From positions 1 to 10,456 of the forward strand of contig JBHGBF010000201.1 of NCBI GenBank assembly GCA_041946865.1: a stretch of DNA of 10,456 bases, given 5' to 3'. Of the stretch, positions 1-5,919 are shown in pieces (within the stretch, counting starts at the first letter, position 1; each line of letters begins with the position of its first letter). The notes under the pieces are model-generated. The model did not search any database. It saw only the letters and a list, made by a program, of their open reading frames with translations, and was not told where the DNA came from. The DNA comes from RPQK01 sp041946865 (GTDB lineage: Bacteria; Acidobacteriota; UBA6911; RPQK01). The position numbers were made by a program, and so were the translations under genes.

Positions 1-1875
1 CAGGCTGGCCACGAAGTCTTGGCGGCCGCGATCTGAGGCCGCCGAGTATGAGGGCACAACCGCACGGCGCAGCCGCTTCCATGATCCTCGACTACCTGAA
101 GCTGTATGAGCTGCTGGGCGAATCGCGTTACCTTGAATGGGCCTTGGAAGGTTGGAGAGCCATCAGGGAGCGGATGTCGGTGACCGGCGGGATCGGCGAG
201 ACCCTTTACTTCAATCGGCCTCCCGACCAGAGCAACCTCCACACCGAGACGTGCCAGACGAGCTGGTGGCTGATCTTCAATTTGCACCTTGCTCGTGTCA
301 CCGGGGACACCCGGTATCTGGACCTGGCCGAGCGGGTCTTGTTCAACGAGTTGCTCTCACAGCAACTTCACCGGGCGGAAGGTGCCGGGTTCTGTGCTCT
401 GGGCGACATAGACCAGGGTTTCAGAGGCGGCGCCTTTGGCCTGCTCAACGTCCTGACCAACGTCTATACCTCCGAAAGCTCGAGCGTTCTCGATGTCAAC
501 CTGTTCGTTGATTCCGTGGTGACCCTGCAAGCCCCGGATGCAGGATCGGTGGAAATCGACCAGAAGACTGACTATCCGGAAAATGGCCTGGTGAAGCTCT
601 CTTTTCGCACTCCGCCGGCGGGTGAGTTCACTCTGAAGCTGCGCGTACCTTCAGGGGCGAGCGTAGCCGGAGCCTGGGTGGCCGGCCGGGCGATTACGGC
701 CGACGTCCAGAAGTCCTTTCTCGCGGTGAAAACGGAAATGGCGCCGGGGAGACACGATCGAGCTGCTTTTTGCCCTTCCCATGAGCATCGAGGCGGACAC
801 TTCCGGGCAGGGGCCGCGCGTGGGAACGGTGAAGCTCCGGGGTCAGGAACTCAAGGCCAAGAGACTGGCCGTGATCTACGGCCCCGTGGTTTCTGCCGTC
901 TTTCGAACCGGCCACGGCAACGACGCGAGTTGGGTTTGGAACGCGGACTACCCGGAGGTGCTCGAGTGCGGCGGATCGGCCTTTGAGGACTATCCGGGAT
1001 CGAGAGGAGACATACTCGAGCTCGAGAACCAGGTCTTCGGAAGCGGGTCTATTGCGGAGTCGATCCAGGCCGTGGACAATGCCCGTGTCCCGGCCATCAT
1101 GTGGACCAGCCGTGTCGGTCCTCGCGTGACCATTGAGCGCCAAGTGAAGGTTCTTCCGGGGCTTCCCGTCTGCCTGGAATACACCGATACCATCAAGGGG
1201 TGGGACGGATCTGGCCGGCTTCTGATCGGCGGTCTGCGTCTGGCGACCCTGAAAAGCAACCTGAACCCCAGCTATAACCAAAGACGAGTGTCGTGGCCCT
1301 ATCCTCACCCCGTCTTCTCTTCCAAGCCCGACCTGCGCAACTGCGACGACCTGGTCTATCAGGCCGGAACCTTCGGCCTCTACGAGACCCTTGAAGACGG
1401 CAAGGAACTTCCCAAGACGGGTACCCTCGTCCTCAAGAACGGCTTCTTTTCGGCGGTCAGCCTCTACGATCCAGGGCCGGTCAGGCGGGTCCTCTGCCGG
1501 CAGACCCGGAGTTGGGTCGGCATCTATCTGGAGCCGGTCGCAGGGCCCGAGGTGACACTCACACGGCGCTGGTTCTTTCCGCTCATTCACCGGCCGACCA
1601 GCCAATCGACCATCAGGGCGAGGGCGGAACGTGCCGCCCGAACCAAGTCGGACTGGAGGACGAACCGGGACAATGAGCTGGAACTCGTAGTCTCGGGGCC
1701 CCGGCAGTCGGATGCCGCGGTCAGGGTACCGAGGCACGCAGGCGCCGAGGCAGGGATGTGCGTGGTCAACGAACGCTGCTGCGCGTTGCTGTTGGCAGAC
1801 GATGCCTCTCACTTCGTCGTTCGCGTTGACGTGCCGGGCATCTACCGGGTGCTGTGCCCACGTTCGCCGAAATAG
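1..1875 (+). CDS. GH127/DUF1680-type glycoside hydrolase (beta-L-arabinofuranosidase family), 5'-truncated, frameshifted
   Basis: The gene runs off the left edge. Counting from the Met codon at 48, the family's TGGIGE block ends in Glu51, and ETC gives Glu67 and Cys69. The 16-residue spacing from Glu51 to Glu67 equals that between the acid/base Glu322 and the zinc ligand Glu338 of HypBA1 (family knowledge). A YLDLAERVLFNELL helix follows, as in GH127. Where the family has a Cys-Cys pair (nucleophile and zinc ligand) only Cys116 is seen, in FCALG. The frame breaks at 736-738: removing one A gives EWRRGDTIELLFALPM, the usual W-x-x-GD beta-sandwich motif, and the frame continues to the TAG at 1873-1875. 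About 320 residues follow the GPVV motif, longer than typical GH127 tails and perhaps an added beta-sandwich domain. No signal peptide can be judged. The family fit is strong; the substrate is inferred. The first 60 bases may hold further shifts. Confidence 0.8.
736..738 (+). other. One-base frameshift (extra A) in the GH127 gene
   Basis: The sequence ggaaatggcgccgg reads E-M-A-P-G-R in the upstream frame. Dropping one of the three A bases gives E-W-R-R-G-D-T and joins directly to the downstream frame, which stays open to 1875. The restored W-x-x-GD motif is expected at this place in the family, so the position is well fixed. Whether it is a read error or a real mutation cannot be told from one sequence. 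Confidence 0.85.
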
Positions 1876-1979
1876 GGGGACAGGGCAGGTTTTCACCTCA
1901 TCTCTGTTTGCTGGCCCATGGAACAGAAACGAGGTGAAAACACAAATGGGGTGAATACCGGCACTGTTCCCCTACTTCG
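1868..1979. repeat. Imperfect palindromic (REP/REPIN-like) intergenic element between convergent genes
   Basis: The outer arms are cgaaatagggg (from 1868) and the reverse complement of cccctacttcg (ending 1979), with one mismatch, followed by acagggc against acagtgc. The inner arms, 1889-1908 and 1922-1941, are 20 bp with 18 matches around a 13-nt loop. The two mismatches would be G-U wobble pairs in one RNA strand. A third related copy, ggtattcacccc, reads on the minus strand at 1959-1942. The left end lies inside the last codons of the GH127 gene and contains its TAG stop. GGGGACAG-type termini resemble REP sequences mobilised by RAYT (TnpA_REP) transposases, which is family knowledge. No transposase is nearby. 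The element could also end transcription from both convergent genes. Confidence 0.75.
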
Positions 1980-2032
1980 CTTGCTACGCTCGAACGCGCT
2001 CGCGCGCGTCGCTGACGTCGCGGCCCTCGCGC
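1980..2032. other. Low-complexity CG-rich spacer
   Basis: This stretch is made of near-repeats of cgct, gctcg and gcgcgcg and joins the palindromic element to the end of the minus-strand Tat-signal gene. It has no start signal and no T tract. It may be the outer part of the same repeat element. Confidence 0.35.
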
Positions 2033-3448
2033 CTATGACGGCTTTGTCCCCGCCAGCTTCTGCTGGAGAGACCAGTAGAGCGGGTCGGACTCCACGGCCT
2101 CGATCGTTTTGCTGCCGGAGCGCAAAGCCTGGCCGTACGACAGCAGCAGCTTCAGTCGGTTCTTCAGGAATACGACCATGTCCTCCGGCTGCGTGACCAG
2201 GGGGATCTGGGGCGTCGTCAACGGGGTGCTCACACTCTCCAGCGCGCGCAACGCTTCCCGTGCCTGCTTCTCGAACTCAGGAGTCGCCGTAAGCGCCGGA
2301 TACCGGTCGGTCTCCGGGATGAAGTAACCATAGATCCGCTGGTCGACCTGCCCGTCCTCGCACGCGTGGTAGGCCTGCAGAGCGGCAGGTCCGGCTCTGC
2401 CAAACACGGCCGTACAGAAGTCTTCTTCGATCTTCTGCAGTGGCTTGAACGGGTCGATGAGCTTCTGACCGGCGACCCAGAGGTTGATGTCCGAAGGCAT
2501 GCCGTGCCAGCAGCGCTCCATCGAGATCCAGTCCACGTTGACAGAGGCTTCGGCAGGGAGTGACGAGAAGTACTTGTCGAGGACCTTCATGCAGAAGGCA
2601 CAGTCGTGGGCCATCTCGTAGTCGGCGATGTACCAGGACCAGATGCCCACCTTGCGCCCGGTGTCCTTGACCAGGCGGGCTCTTTCCGGGTCGTACCAGC
2701 GGTGCAGTGCGATTGCGAATTCTTTCGGCGAAAAGGTCTCGTCCAGGAGCTTTCCCATGCCCGGGTGGCCGTCAAAGAAGGACTTATTGGCCCAGGCGCT
2801 GATGGTCGCGCGCACGGCCGGGTTCTCCTTCCGATACGCCTTGAGCACAGCCTGCGAAATCTCCTGGGGAGTCTTGTAGGCATCGCACCCGTTCCGGTTG
2901 CAGCCGCCAGGGTCGGAATAGTGGAGCACGATGTGGTCGACCAGGCGTGCATAGGTCCGGGCGAGCCGCGTAAACTCGCCTTCCATCCATTTCCTCTCCC
3001 GGCGATCGTTCCAGCACAGGCTGTCACCCTCGTGGAGCAGGCAGAGACCCCAGATGAACTGGGAGACCGACATGTCCTGCCGGCGGGCCTCTTCGGCCAG
3101 GACGCGAACGACCCTGGCGACGTTCGTCAGGTCCTGGGTCTTCCGTTTCCCGCAGTAGCCCCGGATCTCCGTCACCTGTATGGAGTTGAACCCGCAGGCC
3201 TTCAAAAAGGCCGGGTACCGCCTGATCCGTTCCTCCGGCCAGGTTTCGAAGTTCACCCAGGCAAACTCCGTCAATTGCTCGCTGCGTCCGGTCGGGCAGA
3301 TGATGGCCTCGCGGATGGGAAAGAAAGGTCTCTGTGCGCCAGGCCGCTGCGGCGCGGGCTGCGGCGATGACACCGAAGGCAGGGCGGCGGCTACGCCGGC
3401 GGCCTTCAGGAAGCTGCGGCGATCCCAGGTTCTGGTGTCGAATGTCAT
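2033..3448 (-). CDS. Tat-exported TIM-barrel-like protein, putative carbohydrate-active (function unknown)
   Basis: 471 residues. The N-terminus carries a twin-arginine signal (DRRSFLKAAGVAAAL, residues 9-23), which predicts folded export to the periplasm. The ATG at 3448 is chosen because AGGAG lies 8 nt upstream and a Tat signal follows at once; the longer open frame upstream overlaps the epimerase-like gene. Residues 176-188 read HYSDPGGCNRNGC, with paired cysteines 183 and 188, and a CAFC motif lies at 283-286. The C-terminal third has a LWVAGQKLIDP...DFCTAVFG pattern resembling the helical end of alpha-glucuronidase/DUF4838-type barrels. That resemblance is from memory and is inference; I cannot name the catalytic residues. 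The gene lies 14 nt downstream of the epimerase-like stop, so the two probably form one transcript. It is intact and ends at the palindromic element. Confidence 0.75.
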   Translation of the reverse strand: MTFDTRTWDRRSFLKAAGVAAALPSVSSPQPAPQRPGAQRPFFPIREAIICPTGRSEQLTEFAWVNFETWPEERIRRYPAFLKACGFNSIQVTEIRGYCGKRKTQDLTNVARVVRVLAEEARRQDMSVSQFIWGLCLLHEGDSLCWNDRRERKWMEGEFTRLARTYARLVDHIVLHYSDPGGCNRNGCDAYKTPQEISQAVLKAYRKENPAVRATISAWANKSFFDGHPGMGKLLDETFSPKEFAIALHRWYDPERARLVKDTGRKVGIWSWYIADYEMAHDCAFCMKVLDKYFSSLPAEASVNVDWISMERCWHGMPSDINLWVAGQKLIDPFKPLQKIEEDFCTAVFGRAGPAALQAYHACEDGQVDQRIYGYFIPETDRYPALTATPEFEKQAREALRALESVSTPLTTPQIPLVTQPEDMVVFLKNRLKLLLSYGQALRSGSKTIEAVESDPLYWSLQQKLAGTKPS

Positions 3449-3456
3449 GGCTGTTT

Positions 3457-3461
3457 CTCCT
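3457..3461 (-). promoter_or_regulatory. Ribosome binding site of the Tat-signal gene
   Basis: AGGAG on the minus strand, 8 nt from the ATG at 3448 and just after the epimerase-like TGA at 3465-3463. It fixes the start and suggests translational coupling in a two-gene operon. Confidence 0.75.
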
Positions 3462-3462
3462 T

Positions 3463-4541
3463 TCAAAAGACCATACCGGTCCGTGCGTCGACTCCGGTGA
3501 CTTCCGCTTGGCCGGCAAAGGCCACCGCCACCATGCTTGTCTCTTTCTGGTCGCCTGGCCCGAGAGTAAGCTGAGCGCCCGCCTCGATCGCCTTGGCAAG
3601 CGGTGACGGATAGGAGGAGACGGGTTCCAGCGCGGCCACGTAGGTCGAGTGGAACCAGGGATAGCCTACACCCCCCTGTAAACCTGCCAGAACCAGACAC
3701 ATGGGAAGACCGCCTTGTCCCAGCTCATTGCGAACCCCACTTTCTGGTCCTCGTTGACGATTGCGTACCAACCCCCGGCGAGGTCGGCCATGTAGGCCAT
3801 GTCGTGACTGCCTGCCTCGGTCCCGGGTATCCTCGAGAGGTCGATCGGGCTGCCGTTCCGTCCCTGGACACAGGGCCAGGGAACCCGCTGCCCCTTCTCC
3901 AGGCGGCTTGATTCGGACGTATAGTCGGCCGGCGTGATGACCGTGCATTCGGGCAGGAAGATTCGGCACGAGCTGTCGAGGAAGGGAGCGCCGAACGCGG
4001 GATGGTGACCCCACATGAAGTCGAGCGTCTCCCCGGACTCGTTGCGGACCTTTTCGTCAATGAACAGCGCGCCGCTATCCGCCCGCAGCGTGAGCCGTTT
4101 CCAGAGGTGGAAGGGGGTCCGCAGCGTTCGGACGGAGAAACTGACGCTCACTTCTTCCGGGTCGTCCCGTTCGATACGATACGACCACGGCAGCAGGCAG
4201 ACTTCCCCGTGGATTCCAAGGTGAGCTCCCCGGTACACACAGTCGTCTCCCGCACTCGGAAACAGCTCCTGCCAGCTGCCCGGGTAGTAATCGAGGAAAG
4301 GCCCCGGCGGGAAGGCTTTCGTCAGGATCGTGTTCGTGAAAGGCCGCAAACCCGCGTAACTGCGCCACATGAAGTCAATGTCGAGGGGCTTGTAGAGGAA
4401 CTCCACGATGTCGGTCCCCTTGTCCACCGCAACCACAATTCGTACGAACCGGTTCTCGAGGGACAGCATGCGATAGCCCTGGTACTGAAACTCCAGGATC
4501 CTGGCGCCCCAGTTCCGGTTGTGAGTGTAAAGGTCAGTCAT
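3463..4541 (-). CDS. Aldose 1-epimerase-like protein (galactose-mutarotase fold, DUF4432 type), frameshifted
   Basis: It probably interconverts sugar anomers in the cytoplasm; there is no signal peptide. The start is ATG 4541, with GGAGGA about 7 nt upstream. The GTDIVEF motif lies near residue 42, and WGHHPAFG carries His179 and His180, the usual catalytic-His region. As sequenced, the frame stops at 3666 after 291 residues, in VYRGV. A run of six G (3671-3676 on the + strand as C) causes this: a seventh G gives VYRGGVGYPWFHSTY and continues to the TGA at 3465-3463, about 359 residues in all. The tail holds AALEPVSSYP, whose Glu (codon 3625-3627) matches the catalytic Glu of mutarotases, so the short form should be inactive. 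It is first in an operon with the Tat-signal gene. The superfamily is clear; the substrate is unknown. Confidence 0.8.
3671..3676 (-). other. Homopolymer frameshift (one G missing) in the epimerase-like gene
   Basis: Six C bases on the + strand. With seven, the codons read Y-R-G-G-V-G-Y-P-W-F and the downstream frame carries the missing catalytic Glu. A homopolymer length error is the simplest cause; slippage-based phase variation is possible but not shown. Confidence 0.85.
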
Positions 4542-4582
4542 GGCACGTTCCTCCGAACTTTTCGAGCAAGGCAGATAAGCGC

Positions 4583-4611
4583 TTGACGAGCGTGATGTAA
4601 CTGTTTACTCT
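4583..4611 (+). promoter_or_regulatory. Sigma-70-type promoter for the UroD-like gene
   Basis: The -35 TTGACG (4583-4588) and -10 TACTCT (4606-4611) are separated by 17 bp. Transcription would start near 4618, about 60 nt before the ATG at 4678. The spacer and -10 overlap the TGTAACTGTTTACT palindrome. Confidence 0.5.
4596..4609. promoter_or_regulatory. Operator-like palindrome TGTAA-N4-TTACT
   Basis: TGTAACTGTTTACT lies between the two divergent promoters. It overlaps the spacer and -10 of the + promoter and the predicted start point of the minus promoter. A perfect version, TGTAAGGATTTACA, occurs at 5894-5907. The shape resembles LacI-family operators such as cre sites. No regulator gene is in the window. 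Confidence 0.4.
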
Positions 4612-4616
4612 CTGCT

Positions 4617-4646
4617 GTTATGGCACCAGGGAGCGGCTGGTGTCAA
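4617..4646 (-). promoter_or_regulatory. Sigma-70-type promoter for the epimerase/Tat operon
   Basis: Reading the minus strand, a consensus -35 TTGACA (4646-4641) and a -10 CATAAC (4622-4617) are 18 bp apart. Transcription would start near 4610, leaving a leader of about 70 nt. The spacer contains a 9-7-9 inverted repeat. Confidence 0.5.
4621..4645. promoter_or_regulatory. Inverted repeat TGGCACCAG-N7-CTGGTGTCA, candidate operator
   Basis: The 9-bp arms match at 8 of 9 positions. The repeat fills the spacer of the minus promoter and lies just past the + promoter's start point, so a bound protein could block both. It could instead form a hairpin at the 5' end of the UroD-like transcript. Confidence 0.4.
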
Positions 4647-4677
4647 TCGAAAAACTCGCGCCACGAGAGGTGTTCGT

Positions 4678-5769
4678 ATGAGGACTCCCTGGATTGGGGA
4701 AAGCCAGCTCCGGCGGGCGTTGGATCGCAACGAAAGATTCTGGACAGGAGAGTTGGACGAGGGTCCTTTGCTCTGGGTCTCGGTTCCCGGCGCCAAGCCT
4801 GGGGCGGTTCTTCCTGAGCCGGCCCGCGAGGAGGAACTGTGGACCAACCCTGAGTACGCGGTATCGGCAGCTGAGAATCGGCTTTCGAGGACGCTGTTCC
4901 TTGAAGATGCCATACCCGTCTACATGCCTTGGCTCGGGCCTGACCAGTTCGCCGGCTGGCTGGGTGCCGAACTGATCCTGCGCCCCCGCGAGCTGAACAC
5001 TTCCTGGGCGGTGCCCTTCCTTACGAGTTGGGACCCAGAGCCTGTCCTTTGCATCGATCCCGACAACAAGTGGTGGAAGCTCTACCTTGAGCTGAACCGG
5101 GTGGCGGCGGATTGCGGGCGGGACAAGTGGGTGACTGCCTACCCCGATCTTCATTCCGGCATCGACGCATTGAGCGCCATTAGGGGCCCGGAACAGCTCA
5201 GCGTCGATCTCGTTGACGAGTCGGAGGCCGTGAAAAAGGCCATGAGAAAGATGACCGCGCTCTGGAAGCAGGTCGTCGACGAGATCGCGGCAATCATTGA
5301 ACCGACCGGCCAGGGCAGCTCGAACTGGACCATGGGCTGGAGCTCCAAGCGGTTTCTCTGCATCGGCCAGAACGATTTCACCTGCATGATCAGCCCCTCC
5401 ATGTTCCAGGAGTTTTGCGGCGAGGACCTGCGGGAGTGCTGCGATTACGTTGATTACTCGATCTACCACCTCGACGGACCGGGGGCCACCCGGCATCTGC
5501 CGCGGATCCTTGCAGAACCGAATCTCCAGTGTATTCAGTGGATTCCTGGGGCGGGAGCGCCTCCGGTGAGCAACTGGATTCCACTGCTCCGCGACATCCA
5601 GCGAGCCGGGAAGACGGTTCAGCTCTGGCCCCTGTTGAACTGTAGTGAAGAACAGGTCCTGGGCGAGCTGCATGCGCTTCGCGGGGTGCTTGACCTCCGG
5701 GGCCTGTTCATTGTCCTGGAGCCGAGCACCGTGGAGCTCGCGGAAGCCATCGTGCGAGTGTTCAGGTAA
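4678..5769 (+). CDS. Uroporphyrinogen decarboxylase-like (UroD/MtaA superfamily) protein
   Basis: 363 residues, cytoplasmic, intact. ATG 4678 has AGAGG 7 nt upstream. The C-terminal half has the UroD-superfamily pattern: VDYSIYHLDGPGA around His264-Asp266, then NLQCIQWIPGAGAPP, and a late LLNCSEEQ with Cys322. Zinc-dependent methyltransferases of this superfamily (MtaA, MtbA) use H-x-C with a distal Cys (family knowledge). Here the middle residue is Asp, so metal binding and methyl transfer are uncertain. It is unlikely to be the haem-pathway HemE: no other haem gene is present and it sits among sugar genes. The gene is divergent from the epimerase operon and shares its control region. Its substrate is unknown. 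The superfamily call is by motif memory. Confidence 0.7.
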   Translation: MRTPWIGESQLRRALDRNERFWTGELDEGPLLWVSVPGAKPGAVLPEPAREEELWTNPEYAVSAAENRLSRTLFLEDAIPVYMPWLGPDQFAGWLGAELILRPRELNTSWAVPFLTSWDPEPVLCIDPDNKWWKLYLELNRVAADCGRDKWVTAYPDLHSGIDALSAIRGPEQLSVDLVDESEAVKKAMRKMTALWKQVVDEIAAIIEPTGQGSSNWTMGWSSKRFLCIGQNDFTCMISPSMFQEFCGEDLRECCDYVDYSIYHLDGPGATRHLPRILAEPNLQCIQWIPGAGAPPVSNWIPLLRDIQRAGKTVQLWPLLNCSEEQVLGELHALRGVLDLRGLFIVLEPSTVELAEAIVRVFR

Positions 5770-5772
5770 CAT

Positions 5773-5792
5773 CAGGCGCTGCGCTTGTTTCT
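5773..5792 (+). terminator. Weak possible terminator after the UroD-like gene
   Basis: CAGGCGC and GCGCTTG (5773-5779 and 5781-5787) can pair if the innermost bases form the loop, followed by the T-rich tttctc. The stem is short and the loop tight, so this is a weak candidate only. Confidence 0.2.
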
Positions 5793-5849
5793 CTGTGTCA
5801 CCCGGCCATTCAGGTGTGTAACCGCTTCCGCCGGAACCGCAGAGCATCA

Positions 5850-5879
5850 TTGACAGGCATGCTCCGGCATGCATAGAAT
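5850..5879 (+). promoter_or_regulatory. Strong sigma-70-type promoter for the ceramidase-like/symporter pair
   Basis: The -35 TTGACA (5850-5855) is perfect and the -10 TAGAAT (5874-5879) has one mismatch, with an 18-bp spacer. Transcription would start near 5886, about 34 nt before the ATG at 5920. The spacer carries two GCATGC palindromes (5857-5862 and 5867-5872) separated by TCCG, which together form a 16-bp inverted repeat. Confidence 0.65.
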
Positions 5880-5893
5880 CCGTTTCCAGAGAA

Positions 5894-5907
5894 TGTAAGG
5901 ATTTACA
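5894..5907. promoter_or_regulatory. Operator-like perfect palindrome TGTAAGGATTTACA
   Basis: A 5-4-5 inverted repeat just after the predicted start point, touching the AAAGG ribosome binding site (5907-5911). It shares ATGTAA-N3-TTTAC with the site at 4596-4609. The position suits repression. A degraded copy, TGTAACCGCTTCCG, lies at 5817-5830, upstream of the -35. Confidence 0.45.
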
Positions 5908-5919
5908 AAGGCGTGCAGT

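Noticed and set aside
694..1896. 400-residue open frame on the minus strand opposite the GH127 gene
   Set aside because: It mirrors the codon pattern of the GH127 gene in GC-rich DNA, shows no recognisable motif and is rich in R, P, G and H.
1868..1979. CRISPR repeat or attachment site
   Set aside because: There is no regular spacing, no spacers and no integrase; nested inverted repeats fit a REP-like element better.
2606..3370. 254-residue + frame opposite the Tat-signal gene
   Set aside because: The minus strand has a ribosome binding site, a Tat signal and family-like motifs; the + frame has none.
3449..3700. N-terminal extension of the Tat-signal gene to 3700
   Set aside because: It overlaps the repaired epimerase-like gene in another frame, and the ribosome binding site with Tat signal fixes the start at 3448.
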